From positions 417,739 through 481,738 of the forward strand of contig NZ_JAKLUA010000005.1 in the NCBI RefSeq assembly GCF_022012435.1: a stretch of DNA of 64,000 nt. The letters run 5' to 3'. Source of the stretch: Bradyrhizobium zhengyangense (GTDB taxonomy: Bacteria > Pseudomonadota > Alphaproteobacteria > Rhizobiales > Xanthobacteraceae). Within the stretch, counting starts at the first letter, position 1. Each line of letters opens with the position of its first letter. The position numbers and the translations under genes were made by a program. Under the pieces are notes generated by a model. It was not told where the DNA came from. It saw only the letters and a program-made list of their open reading frames with translations, and did not search any database. Shown here piece by piece: positions 26,427-34,702 of the stretch.

Positions 26427-26561
26427 GTGAAGCGGACTTATCAACCCAGCAAACTGGTGCGCAAGCGCCGTCACGGTTTCCGTGCTCGTCTCGCCACTGC
26501 CGGCGGCCGCAAGGTTCTTGCCGCCCGCCGCGCCCGCGGCCGCAAGCGTCTGAGCGCCTGA
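26427..26561 (+). CDS. rpmH: 50S ribosomal protein L34
   Basis: 44 residues, the standard L34 length, from a GTG at 26427 with GGAGAA eight bases upstream. The sequence VKRTYQPSKLVRKRRHGFRA and the basic end RRARGRKRLSA are diagnostic. A longer frame starting at 26313 is in frame but lacks L34 homology before this point. L34 sits at the exit-tunnel region of the large subunit. It is the first gene of the conserved rpmH-rnpA-yidC block. Confidence 0.98.
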   Translation: MKRTYQPSKLVRKRRHGFRARLATAGGRKVLAARRARGRKRLSA

Positions 26562-26589
26562 GCCGGACCCCCTTTTCCGGGATTTCATT

Positions 26590-26997
26590 ATGGATCGGCT
26601 GAGGCAGCGAGCGGATTTCCTCGCCGTTGCCAATGGCGCGCGGGTGAACAGTCCCGCGTTCGTCCTGCAAAGCCTTGACCGCCGAAGTCTTGGTCGCGAC
26701 GACCTCGGTCCTGTCCGGATCGGCTTCACCGTTACCAAAAAGAACGGCAACGCCCCCGAACGCAATCGCATCCGGCGCCGGCTTCGCGAATTGGTGAAGC
26801 GGCTCGATCCGGTATCGATGCAACCCCATCATGATTACGTGCTGGTCGGCCGCAGAGACGCGCTCTCGCGCGACTTCACGACCATGCTCGACGATCTGCG
26901 CATAGCGTTCACGAAGCCCGCGCGGCATACGGCCAAGGAATCTCACAGGGGACGCGGGGCCAAGCCCAGCCCCGCCGCCAGCCGCAAACCGGATTGA
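26590..26997 (+). CDS. rnpA: Ribonuclease P protein component
   Basis: 135 residues. The conserved RNase P core is visible: RQRADFLAVANGARVNSPAF, GFTVTKKNGNAPERNRIRRR (the RNR motif that binds P RNA) and HDYVLVGRRDALSRDF. It forms the protein subunit that helps the catalytic RNA trim tRNA 5' leaders. It begins 28 bases after rpmH and is followed by yidC, the classic order. The C-tail, rich in Lys/Arg and Pro, extends beyond the folded core as in other Rhizobiales. Confidence 0.97.
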   Translation: MDRLRQRADFLAVANGARVNSPAFVLQSLDRRSLGRDDLGPVRIGFTVTKKNGNAPERNRIRRRLRELVKRLDPVSMQPHHDYVLVGRRDALSRDFTTMLDDLRIAFTKPARHTAKESHRGRGAKPSPAASRKPD

Positions 26998-27013
26998 TGA
27001 CGAGACCATAGTG

Positions 27014-28870
27014 ATGACTGACAATCGCAATACCATCCTCGCCGTCATTCTGTCCGGCCTGGTGCTGATCGCCTGGCAGTACTTCTACAACGTGCCGGCG
27101 ATGGAGAAGCAGCGCGCCCAGCAGCAGGCGCAGACCGAGCTGCAGAAGGCCAATCCGCAGCCGACGGCCTCCGCGACGCCGGGCGCCACGCCGCAGGCGG
27201 GCAGCACGACGCCGACCACCGCGCCGGGCGCGAACCAGCAGGCCCAGCCGACCGTCAGCCGCGACGCCGCCATTGCGGCCTCGCCGCGCGTCAAGATCGA
27301 CACCCCGCGCCTCGCCGGCAGCATCTCGCTGAAGGGCGGCCGCATCGACGACCTCGCGCTGCTGCAATTCCGCGAGACCGTCGACCCGAAATCGCCGCCG
27401 ATCATCCTCTATTCGCCCTCCGGCACCGCAGAGCCCTATTACGCCGAGTTCGGCTGGGTGGCGGCGACGGGCGTGACGTCGAAGATGCCTGATGCCCAGA
27501 CCGTCTGGCAGCAGGACGGCAGCGGCAGCCTGACGCCGGCCACGCCCGTGGTGCTGAAATGGGACAATGGCGAAGGTCTCACCTTCCGCCGCACCATCTC
27601 GGTCGACGACCACTATCTCTTCACCATCAAGGACGACGTGAGCAATGTCGGCAACGCGCCTGTCACGCTGTATCCGTTCGCGCTGATCTCGCGCCACGGC
27701 ACGCCGCAGGTCTCCGGCTATTACATCCTGCATGAAGGTCTAATCGGCTATCTCGATGGCTTGCAGGAATATGCCTACAAGAAGATCGACGAAGCCAAGT
27801 CGGTGAGCTTCAAGGCCACCAATGGCTGGCTCGGTATGACCGACAAATACTGGGCTTCGGCGCTGCTGCCCGACACCAGTGCGCAGCTACAGGCGCGGTT
27901 CTCCTCGAACCTCAACGGCAACGTCCACACCTACCAGACCGACTATCTGCTCGACCCCGTCACCGTCGCGATCGGCGGCACTGCGACCGCGAATGCGCGG
28001 CTGTTCGCCGGCGCCAAGGAAGCCGGCGTGGTCGGCGTGTTCCCGTTCGCCGGGCTCGGCGGCTACAACAAGGCACTCGGCCTCAACCATTTCGATCTGT
28101 TGATCGATTGGGGCTGGTTCTACTTCATCACCAAGCCGATGTTCCTCGGCCTCGACTTCTTCTACCGGTTCTTCGGCAATTTCGGCATCTCGATCCTGCT
28201 CGTGACCGTGATCGTGAAGCTGTTGTTCTTCCCGCTGGCGAACAAGTCCTACGCCTCGATGGCGAAGATGAAGTCGATCCAGCCGCAGCTTCAGGCGCTG
28301 AAGGAGCGCTATCCCGACGACAAGGTGAAGCAGCAGCAGGAGATGATGGAGATCTACCGCAAGGAGAAGATCAATCCGGTCGCCGGCTGTCTTCCCGTGG
28401 TGATCCAGATCCCGGTGTTCTTCTCGCTGTACAAGGTGCTGTTCGTCACCATCGAAATGCGGCACGCGCCGTTCTTCGGCTGGATCAAGGATCTCTCGTC
28501 GCCGGATCCGACCAATATCTTCACGCTGTTCGGCCTGATCCCGTTCGATCCGACCACCCTTCCCCTGTTCGGACACTATCTGCATCTCGGCATCTGGCCG
28601 CTCATCATGGGCATCACGATGTGGTTCCAGATGAAGCTGAACCCGACGCCGCCGGATCCGACGCAGCAGATCATCTTCAACTGGATGCCGCTGATCTTCA
28701 CCTTCATGCTGGCGGGCTTCCCCGCGGGTCTCGTGATCTACTGGGCCTGGAACAACACGCTTTCGGTGCTCCAGCAGAGCTTCATCATGCGCCGCAACGG
28801 CGTGAAGGTGGAGTTGTTCGACAACATCAGAAACGTGTTCAAAAAAAAAGTGACGACTGAGGCGACGTAG
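27014..28870 (+). CDS. yidC: Membrane protein insertase YidC
   Basis: 618 residues from ATG 27014; a GTG directly before it at 27011 could also serve. An N-terminal helix (NTILAVILSGLVLIAWQYFY) and a Gln/Ala/Pro/Thr-rich linker lead into the large periplasmic domain. The conserved insertase core follows: FGNFGISILLVTVIVKLLFF, a charged cytoplasmic hairpin and PVFFSLYKVLF. YidC inserts proteins into the inner membrane alone or with SecYEG. Near the 3' end a run of nine A residues (28841-28849) encodes KKK and is a possible slippage site. A palindromic doublet starts 12 bases after the stop. Confidence 0.97.
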   Translation: MTDNRNTILAVILSGLVLIAWQYFYNVPAMEKQRAQQQAQTELQKANPQPTASATPGATPQAGSTTPTTAPGANQQAQPTVSRDAAIAASPRVKIDTPRLAGSISLKGGRIDDLALLQFRETVDPKSPPIILYSPSGTAEPYYAEFGWVAATGVTSKMPDAQTVWQQDGSGSLTPATPVVLKWDNGEGLTFRRTISVDDHYLFTIKDDVSNVGNAPVTLYPFALISRHGTPQVSGYYILHEGLIGYLDGLQEYAYKKIDEAKSVSFKATNGWLGMTDKYWASALLPDTSAQLQARFSSNLNGNVHTYQTDYLLDPVTVAIGGTATANARLFAGAKEAGVVGVFPFAGLGGYNKALGLNHFDLLIDWGWFYFITKPMFLGLDFFYRFFGNFGISILLVTVIVKLLFFPLANKSYASMAKMKSIQPQLQALKERYPDDKVKQQQEMMEIYRKEKINPVAGCLPVVIQIPVFFSLYKVLFVTIEMRHAPFFGWIKDLSSPDPTNIFTLFGLIPFDPTTLPLFGHYLHLGIWPLIMGITMWFQMKLNPTPPDPTQQIIFNWMPLIFTFMLAGFPAGLVIYWAWNNTLSVLQQSFIMRRNGVKVELFDNIRNVFKKKVTTEAT

Positions 28871-28882
28871 CCTTCCCCCTCT

Positions 28883-28986
28883 GTCATTCCGGGGCGATGC
28901 GAGGCATCGAACCCGGAATCTCGAGATGCCCCGGTGCGCAAAATTGCGCACCTGTGGTCTGGTCCTTCCGACCATCCCGGAATGAC
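28883..28986. repeat. Palindromic doublet, family A, copy 2 (expanded)
   Basis: Begins GTCATTCCGGGGCGATGC and ends CATCCCGGAATGAC. The left unit has the hairpin GATGCGAGGCATC and core CCCGGAATCTCGAGAT. The right half is longer than in the other copies and includes an extra perfect palindrome TGCGCAAAATTGCGCA (28935-28950). It starts 12 bases after yidC and ends 20 bases before the engB ATG, so it fills nearly the whole gap. Confidence 0.85.
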
Positions 28987-29006
28987 GGTGCAACAAAGAG
29001 CTTCGC

Positions 29007-29660
29007 ATGACCGACGACAAAGATGCGAAGCTGATCGAGGCCGGGCGAAAGCTGTTCGCGCGCGACTGGCAGTTCATCTGGGCGTCGCCCTCGATCCAGA
29101 CGCTGCCGCCGATGGCGGGGCTGGAGATCGCCTTTGCCGGGCGCTCCAATGTCGGCAAGTCGAGCCTGATCAACGCGCTCACGGGGCGCAACGCGCTGGC
29201 GCGCACCTCGCATACGCCGGGCCGCACCCAGGAGCTGATCTTCTTCGAGGTCCCCGGGAAGAGCGACCTGCGGCTCGTCGATATGCCCGGCTATGGCTAC
29301 GCCAAGGCGCCGAAGAGCCAGGTCGCATCCTGGACCGAGCTGATCCACACGTTCCTGCTGGGGCGGGCCTCGCTCGCGCGCGTCTATGTGCTGATCGACG
29401 CGCGGCACGGCTTGAAGGATGTCGATCTCGAAGTGCTCAAGACGCTGGACCGCTCCGCCGTCAGTTACCAGGTCGTGCTGACCAAAGCCGACCAGGTGAA
29501 GGCCTCTGAGCTGCAATCGCGCATCGCCGAGACGGAAGCCGCCCTTGCCAAGCATCCGGCCGCGTTCCCGAACGTGATCGCGACCTCGTCGCGCAACGCC
29601 TCGGGCATGGCTGAATTGCGTGCTGCCATGGCGAAACTGCTGGAAGAGCGGACCAAGTGA
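29007..29660 (+). CDS. engB: Ribosome biogenesis GTPase EngB (YihA/YsxC)
   Basis: 217 residues. All G motifs are present: GRSNVGKSSLINAL (G1), TSHTPGRTQ (G2), DMPGYGYAKAP (G3), LTKADQVK (G4) and ATSSRNASG (G5). EngB acts late in 50S subunit assembly. Its place after rpmH-rnpA-yidC is conserved in alphaproteobacteria. Its stop overlaps the start of the next gene by one base (TGATG), so the DUF423 protein is translationally coupled. Confidence 0.97.
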   Translation: MTDDKDAKLIEAGRKLFARDWQFIWASPSIQTLPPMAGLEIAFAGRSNVGKSSLINALTGRNALARTSHTPGRTQELIFFEVPGKSDLRLVDMPGYGYAKAPKSQVASWTELIHTFLLGRASLARVYVLIDARHGLKDVDLEVLKTLDRSAVSYQVVLTKADQVKASELQSRIAETEAALAKHPAAFPNVIATSSRNASGMAELRAAMAKLLEERTK

Positions 29661-30022
29661 TGCCCCGCCTGCTGATTGCCCTTGCCGGCCTGATGGGCGC
29701 CGCCGGCGTCGCGCTGGCCGCGGCCGCCGCCCACGGCAGCGACGCCAGCCGGCTTGCCTCTGCCAGCGCCATGCTGCTGTTTCATGCAACTGCCATATTG
29801 GCAGCGGTCGCCTTGCTCGCGCGCGGCCTTCTGCACGGCGGAATTGGCCTGATCGCAGCATTCGGTTTCGTGATCGGCGCGGTGTTGTTCGCGGGCGACC
29901 TCACCTTGCGGCAATATGCCGGCCATTCACTGTTTCCGATGGCCGCACCGACGGGTGGAACGACAATGATTTTGAGCTGGCTGGCGGTGACGCTGGCGGC
30001 CGTGATGGCGGGAAAAGAGTGA
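29660..30022 (+). CDS. DUF423 family small membrane protein
   Basis: 120 residues, almost entirely hydrophobic with four predicted helices. The first is LLIALAGLMGAAGVALAAAA, and the C-terminal motif MAAPTGGTTMILSWLAV corresponds to the family's PIGG-like signature. The ATG at 29660 overlaps the engB stop; a GTG at 29657 is an alternative. The function is unknown; a simple inner-membrane protein is all that can be said. Just downstream lies a small palindrome, TTCTCCCC...GGGGAA, at 30031-30058. Confidence 0.75.
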   Translation: MPRLLIALAGLMGAAGVALAAAAAHGSDASRLASASAMLLFHATAILAAVALLARGLLHGGIGLIAAFGFVIGAVLFAGDLTLRQYAGHSLFPMAAPTGGTTMILSWLAVTLAAVMAGKE

Positions 30023-30132
30023 CCTCTTCTTCCTTCTCCCCTTGTGGGAGAGGGGAAGAACGCCACTTTGCGCCTCGCCCGCCAATCAGATAGAACGCAG
30101 GCCGCGTTAGTCCCGCCAGCGAGATCCGCCTC

Positions 30133-31020
30133 ATGACCGAAATCTCCCCGCTCGACCAGGCCCGCATCCTGTCCGAAGCGCTGCCGCATATGCAGCAGTA
30201 CGACGAGGAAACCATCGTCATCAAATATGGCGGCCACGCCATGGGCGACGAGGAGACCGCGAAGAATTTTGCCCGCGACATCGTGCTGCTCGAACAGACC
30301 GCGATCAATCCTGTCGTGGTGCATGGCGGCGGGCCGCAGATCGCGACCATGCTCAAGCGCCTCGGCATCGTCTCGGAATTCGCAGCCGGCCTGCGCATCA
30401 CTGACGCTGCCACCATCGAGATCGTCGAGATGGTGCTCGCGGGCTCCGTCAACAAGCAGATCGTCGGCTACATCAACGAAGCCGGCGGCAAGGCCGTGGG
30501 CCTCTCAGGCAAGGACGGCAACATGGTGAAGGCGTCGAAGACGACGCGCACCATCATCGATCCGGGCTCGAACATCGAGAAGGCGATCGATCTCGGCTTC
30601 GTCGGCGACCCTGAAAAGGTCGACCTGACTCTGCTCAACCAGTTGATCGGTTACGAGCTGATCCCGGTGCTGGCGCCGCTGGCGACCTCCAAGGAAGGCC
30701 AGACACTGAACGTCAACGCCGACACCTTTGCGGGCGCTGTCGCCGGCGCGCTAAAAGCAAAACGCCTGCTGCTGCTCACCGACGTGCCCGGCGTGCTCGA
30801 CAAGTCGAAGAAGCTGATTCCGCAGCTCTCGGTGAAGGACGCGCGAAAACTGATCGCCGACGGCACCATTTCCGGCGGCATGATCCCGAAGGTCGAGACC
30901 TGCATCTACGCGCTCGAGCAAGGCGTCGAGGGCGTCGTCATCATCGACGGCAAGATGCAGCATGCCGTGCTGCTCGAACTCTTTACCAACCAGGGCACGG
31001 GAACGCTGATCCACAAGTGA
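30133..31020 (+). CDS. argB: N-acetylglutamate kinase
   Basis: 295 residues. The amino acid kinase fold is clear: TIVIKYGGHAMGD (phosphate loop), NPVVVHGGGPQIATMLKRLG and LLLLTDVPGVLDKSK. A substrate-contact segment follows in GTISGGMIPKVETCIYALEQ. It phosphorylates N-acetyl-L-glutamate in arginine synthesis and is usually feedback-inhibited by arginine; the N-terminal helix needed for the hexameric form (LDQARILSEALPHMQQY) is present. It belongs to the conserved yidC-engB-argB neighbourhood. A palindromic doublet begins 16 bases after its stop. Confidence 0.97.
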   Translation: MTEISPLDQARILSEALPHMQQYDEETIVIKYGGHAMGDEETAKNFARDIVLLEQTAINPVVVHGGGPQIATMLKRLGIVSEFAAGLRITDAATIEIVEMVLAGSVNKQIVGYINEAGGKAVGLSGKDGNMVKASKTTRTIIDPGSNIEKAIDLGFVGDPEKVDLTLLNQLIGYELIPVLAPLATSKEGQTLNVNADTFAGAVAGALKAKRLLLLTDVPGVLDKSKKLIPQLSVKDARKLIADGTISGGMIPKVETCIYALEQGVEGVVIIDGKMQHAVLLELFTNQGTGTLIHK

Positions 31021-31036
31021 GGAAAGAACTGGAGCA

Positions 31037-31114
31037 GTCATTCCGGGGCGCCCGAAGGGCGAACCCGGAATCTCGAGATTCCGGGTTCGATGCTTCGCAT
31101 CGCCCCGGAATGAC
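31037..31114. repeat. Palindromic doublet, family A, copy 3 (compact)
   Basis: The cleanest copy, 78 bp: GTCATTCCGGGGC at the left and GCCCCGGAATGAC at the right are exact reverse complements. The centre is the palindrome CCGGAATCTCGAGATTCCGG. The two side hairpins differ in sequence (CGCCCGAAGGGCG left, GATGCTTCGCATC right), but both pair fully. It lies 16 bases after argB and its last bases contain the likely ATG of the next gene. Confidence 0.92.
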
Positions 31115-32144
31115 GGGACTGACGCTGCGCCACCGCTCCCCCTTCACCCGCTTCCTGATGACATTGCCGGCCGCCGCCGTCTCGTTGTTCTTCTCCTCCG
31201 CGCCTGCTTTCGCCGATCTGAAGATCTGCAACCGCATGTCCTATGTCGTCGAGGCCGCGATCGGCATCGACGACAAGGCGGCGACGGCGACGCGCGGCTG
31301 GTTCAGGATCGATCCCGCCACCTGCCGTGTGGTGGTGCAGGGCACGCTCACTGCCGACCGCATCCTGCTCAACGCCCGCGCGCTCGGCGTTTACGGCGCC
31401 TCGCCGATCCCGCAGAACGGCAATGACATGCTGTGCGTGGCGCAGGACAATTTCGTCATCGCCGCTGCGCGGCAATGCCGCAGCGGCCAGACGCAGGCGG
31501 CGTTCACGCAAGTGACGCCAACGCAGGCCGACGACGGCAATCTCGTCGCCTATCTCGCTGAGGATTCCGAATATGACGACGAGCAGGCGCGGCTTGCCGG
31601 CATCCAGCGCCTCCTGGTGATCGCAGGCTACGACATCGGTGCCATCGACGGCGTCGACGGGCCGAAGACGCAAGCCGCCCTCGCTGCGTTTCTGAAGAGC
31701 CGCGGGCTGTCGTCCGAATTGGTCTCCTCGCCAAACTTCTTCAAGACCATGGTCGATGCGGCGCAGACGCCGTCCACCAGCGGCCTCACCTGGTGCAACG
31801 ACACCCCGCACAAGGTGATGGCTGCAATCGCGACCGACGACGGCAAGTCCGTGACCAGCCGCGGCTGGTATCGCATCGATCCCAAGACCTGCCTGCACCC
31901 TGACGTGACCGGCCAGCCCAAGCAGATCTTCAGCTTCGCGGAAGCCGTGGATAGCGACAACCGTGCTATCAAGCTGAAGGACAAGCCACTGAACTGGGGC
32001 GGCGACAAGCAGCTCTGCACCCGCGAGACCAAGTTCGAAACCAACGAGCAGACCGATTGCGGCGCGCGCGGGTTTGCGGCGACGGGGTTTGGCGTGGTGG
32101 ACATGAGCAGTGGCGGCAGGACGCTGCGGTTTGCGGTGCCGTGA
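31110..32144 (+). CDS. Secreted protein with two DUF1036 domains
   Basis: 344 residues from an ATG at 31110, inside the end of the palindromic repeat; ATG 31158 is an alternative but would leave a signal peptide without a basic n-region. The signal peptide ends SAPAFA before DLKICNRMSYVVEAAIGIDD. Two DUF1036 units are recognisable, the second beginning LTWCNDTPHKVMAAIATDDG. Both share a GW-RIDP-TC pattern. Between them is a peptidoglycan-binding-like stretch (LLVIAGYDIGAIDGVDGPKT). Cysteines are paired across each unit. It is probably periplasmic, possibly cell-wall associated. The function is unknown. Confidence 0.75.
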   Translation: MTGLTLRHRSPFTRFLMTLPAAAVSLFFSSAPAFADLKICNRMSYVVEAAIGIDDKAATATRGWFRIDPATCRVVVQGTLTADRILLNARALGVYGASPIPQNGNDMLCVAQDNFVIAAARQCRSGQTQAAFTQVTPTQADDGNLVAYLAEDSEYDDEQARLAGIQRLLVIAGYDIGAIDGVDGPKTQAALAAFLKSRGLSSELVSSPNFFKTMVDAAQTPSTSGLTWCNDTPHKVMAAIATDDGKSVTSRGWYRIDPKTCLHPDVTGQPKQIFSFAEAVDSDNRAIKLKDKPLNWGGDKQLCTRETKFETNEQTDCGARGFAATGFGVVDMSSGGRTLRFAVP

Positions 32145-32227
32145 TGGTGGCGACCACAAACACCGGTGTCGGCCCGGCGACGGCGGAGAGTGGAGCAGCG
32201 CTTGCACTTACCGGATAGAGAGTTGAA

Positions 32228-32923
32228 ATGACCCAACCCCGCGACTTCAGCCATGTCGACACCTGGGTGTTCGACCTCGACAACACGCTCTACCCGCATC
32301 ACGTCAATCTGTGGCAGCAGGTCGACGCGCGGATCGGCGAGTTCGTCTGCAACTGGCTGAATGTCGGCCCGGAGGAAGCGCGCAATATCCAGAAGGATTA
32401 TTACCGACGCTTCGGCACCACCATGCGCGGCATGATGACCCTGCATGGCGTGCGCGCCGACGATTATCTGGCTTACGTGCACAAGATCGACCATTCGCCG
32501 CTGGAGCCGAACCCACAGCTGGGCGCGGCGATCGCAAAGCTGCCGGGACGGAAACTGATCCTGACCAACGGGTCGGTCGACCATGTCGATGCGGTGCTGG
32601 CGCGGCTCGGCCTTGCCACGCATTTCGACGGCGTGTTCGACATCATCGCCGCCGAGTTCGAGCCGAAACCGGCAGCACAGACCTATCGGAAATTCCTCGA
32701 TCTGCACGCGGTCGATCCGACCAAATCGGCCATGTTCGAGGACCTCGCCCGCAACCTCACCGTCCCGCATCAGCTCGGCATGACCACGGTGCTGGTGGTG
32801 CCTGACGGCACCAAGGACGTGGTGCGCGAGGATTGGGAACTGGAGGGCCGCGATGCGGATCATGTCGATCACGTCACGGATGACCTGGCGGGTTTTTTGG
32901 GCAAGCTGTCCCATACCAAGTAG
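32228..32923 (+). CDS. HAD-superfamily pyrimidine 5'-nucleotidase
   Basis: 231 residues. HAD motif I is WVFDLDNTLYPHH (D-x-D), motif II LILTNGS, motif III the lysine in EPKPAAQTY, motif IV MFEDLARNL. This arrangement and the small alpha-helical cap match the SDT1/pyrimidine 5'-nucleotidase subfamily. The enzyme hydrolyses UMP or CMP, perhaps also other phosphates, in the cytoplasm. Another HAD phosphatase role cannot be excluded. A palindromic doublet begins 2 bases after the stop codon. Confidence 0.85.
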   Translation: MTQPRDFSHVDTWVFDLDNTLYPHHVNLWQQVDARIGEFVCNWLNVGPEEARNIQKDYYRRFGTTMRGMMTLHGVRADDYLAYVHKIDHSPLEPNPQLGAAIAKLPGRKLILTNGSVDHVDAVLARLGLATHFDGVFDIIAAEFEPKPAAQTYRKFLDLHAVDPTKSAMFEDLARNLTVPHQLGMTTVLVVPDGTKDVVREDWELEGRDADHVDHVTDDLAGFLGKLSHTK

Positions 32924-32925
32924 CC

Positions 32926-33023
32926 GTCATACCCCGCGAAGGCGGGGTATCCAGTAATCACCGCCATCCCGATTTATCACGACTGCCCGGCGTACTGGAT
33001 CACCCGCTTTCGCGGGTGATGAC
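32926..33023. repeat. Palindromic doublet, family B, copy 1
   Basis: 98 bp. The left unit has GTCATACCCCGC-GAAG-GCGGGGTATCCAGTA and the right unit TACTGGATCACCCGC-TTTC-GCGGGTGATGAC. They are inverted copies of one another around a spacer of about 36 bp. Each forms a stem of 8-9 bp with a tetraloop. It begins 2 bases after the nucleotidase stop and ends 87 bases before dapD. Confidence 0.92.
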
Positions 33024-33110
33024 AGCGAACCAAGCTTGACTCCACCTCTCCAAATCCCGAAAAAGCCTCCCAATCCATCAAAATCCCCGTCTGCCTCTGA
33101 GGAAATCCCG

Positions 33111-33956
33111 ATGTCCCTGTCCGCCCTGGAATCCACCATCAACAGCGCTTTCGAGGCGCGCGACGGCATCTCGACCTCGACCAAGGGTGAAGTCCGCGAG
33201 GCCGTGAACCAGGCACTGGAGACCTTGGACAAGGGCGAGGCGCGCGTTGCCGAACGCGGGGCCGACGGCAAGTGGAAGGTCAACCAGTGGCTGAAGAAGG
33301 CCGTGCTGCTCTCCTTCCGCCTCAACGACATGGACGTCATTCCCGGCGGCCCGGGCCAGGCCAACTGGTGGGACAAAGTGCCCTCGAAGTTCGAAGGCTG
33401 GGGCCCGAACCGTTTTCGCGATGCCGGCTTTCGCGCGGTGCCGGGCGCCGTGGTGCGCCGCTCGGCCTTCATCGCCAAGAACGTCGTACTGATGCCCTCC
33501 TTCGTCAATCTCGGTGCTTACGTCGATGAGAGCACCATGGTCGACACCTGGGCCACCGTCGGCTCCTGCGCGCAGATCGGCAAGCGCGTGCACATCTCCG
33601 GCGGCGCCGGCATCGGCGGCGTGCTCGAGCCGCTGCAGGCCGAGCCTGTGATCATCGAGGACGATTGCTTCATCGGCGCGCGCAGCGAGGTCGCCGAGGG
33701 CGTGATCGTGCGCAAGGGCGCGGTGCTGTCGATGGGCGTGTTCCTGGGCGCCTCGACCAAGATCGTCGATCGCGAGACCGGCGAGATCTTCATGGGCGAG
33801 GTGCCTGAGTATTCCGTCGTGGTGCCCGGCGCGCTGCCCGGCAAGCCGATGAAGAACGGCCAGATCGGCCCGAGCACGGCCTGCGCCGTGATCGTCAAGC
33901 GCGTCGACGAGCGTACGCGCTCGAAGACCAGCATCAACGAGCTGCTGCGGGATTGA
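33111..33956 (+). CDS. dapD: Tetrahydrodipicolinate N-succinyltransferase
   Basis: 281 residues from ATG 33111, with TGAGGAAAT eight bases upstream. The N-terminal helical domain (ALESTINSAFEARDGISTST) is followed by a left-handed parallel beta-helix built from hexapeptide repeats around VNLGAYVDESTMVDTWATVG and VHISGGAGIGGVLEPLQAEP. DapD succinylates tetrahydrodipicolinate in the succinylase route to diaminopimelate and lysine. dapE, the desuccinylase of the same path, is 750 bases downstream with only a DUF805 gene between them. Confidence 0.98.
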   Translation: MSLSALESTINSAFEARDGISTSTKGEVREAVNQALETLDKGEARVAERGADGKWKVNQWLKKAVLLSFRLNDMDVIPGGPGQANWWDKVPSKFEGWGPNRFRDAGFRAVPGAVVRRSAFIAKNVVLMPSFVNLGAYVDESTMVDTWATVGSCAQIGKRVHISGGAGIGGVLEPLQAEPVIIEDDCFIGARSEVAEGVIVRKGAVLSMGVFLGASTKIVDRETGEIFMGEVPEYSVVVPGALPGKPMKNGQIGPSTACAVIVKRVDERTRSKTSINELLRD

Positions 33957-33982
33957 TCGACGCACACCGCCTCTCCATTTTC

Positions 33983-34002
33983 GTCCCGGCGAAGGCCGGG
34001 AC
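33983..34002. repeat. Single REP-like hairpin
   Basis: GTCCCGGC-GAAG-GCCGGGAC is a perfect 8-bp stem with the same GAAG tetraloop seen in the family B doublets. It lies 26 bases after the dapD stop. It occurs singly, not as a doublet. It could serve as a factor-independent-like terminator or mRNA 3' cap, although no T-run follows. Confidence 0.75.
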
Positions 34003-34082
34003 AACGCCGAGGAGCGATCGAACCCCCTCCCCCTCCATCGCGACCAATTTCCGGGCGGCTCCTCCCGCCCGGAGCCTCTCGC

Positions 34083-34628
34083 ATGGACTGGACCTGGTAC
34101 CTCTTCCGCTTCGACGGCCGCACTGGCCGCGCCGGCTTCTGGTGCAGCCTGATCTTTGTCTTTTGCGGCATGATCCTGCTGCTCTTCCTCTGCGCGGGCA
34201 TCATGGTCGCCTTCAGCGGCAAGATTGCATCGTTCAGCCTGGATGCCGACGACATTTTCAAGATCGTCGATCCCACAGCCTATCGATGGTCGCTGCTGGA
34301 CCATCTGCCGCTGCTGCTGCTCAAGCTGGTCGCGACCGGACTGTTGCTCTGGATCTATCTCGCGATCGTGGTGAAGCGCCTGCACGACCGCGACAAGAGC
34401 GCGTGGTGGCTGCTCGCGTATTTCGTGCTGCCGGGCCTCTACAAGCAGTTCGAGGAGCGACTTCCGGACAGCTACTGGGTGCTGCCGCTCGCATTGGCGA
34501 GCGCCCTCCTCACGCTCTGCGTCTTTGTCGAGACCGGCTTTCTGCGCGGCACCATCGGGCCCAACAGGTTCGGTCCGGACCCGGAGGCTGAGGCCGCTGA
34601 CGATTCCGCCTCCCCTGCGAAAAGCTAG
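34083..34628 (+). CDS. DUF805 family membrane protein
   Basis: 181 residues. It begins with the family hallmark WYLFRFDGRTGRAGFWCSLI, followed by helices IFVFCGMILLLFLCAGIMVA, LLLLKLVATGLLLWIYLAIV and a C-terminal pair. The conserved VKRLHDRDKSAWW motif lies on the cytoplasmic side after the second region. The function of DUF805 is unknown. It lies between dapD and dapE on the same strand and may be read through with them. Confidence 0.82.
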   Translation: MDWTWYLFRFDGRTGRAGFWCSLIFVFCGMILLLFLCAGIMVAFSGKIASFSLDADDIFKIVDPTAYRWSLLDHLPLLLLKLVATGLLLWIYLAIVVKRLHDRDKSAWWLLAYFVLPGLYKQFEERLPDSYWVLPLALASALLTLCVFVETGFLRGTIGPNRFGPDPEAEAADDSASPAKS

Positions 34629-34702
34629 GACCAGAGCCGCGAGCTCGAATTCGTGCCTCCCAGCGCTAGCCCACCCGGCGGCATGCATGTTAAGCGGGGC
34701 TC

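Noticed and set aside
30031..30058. TTCTCCCC-GGGGAA palindrome after the DUF423 gene as a new element
   Set aside because: A short palindrome of a type I recall as common between genes in alphaproteobacteria, single here, with no further structure.
33078..34688. 536-codon minus-strand frame across dapD and the DUF805 gene
   Set aside because: It spans two well-supported genes and an intergenic hairpin on the other strand and has low-complexity composition; no ribosome site.
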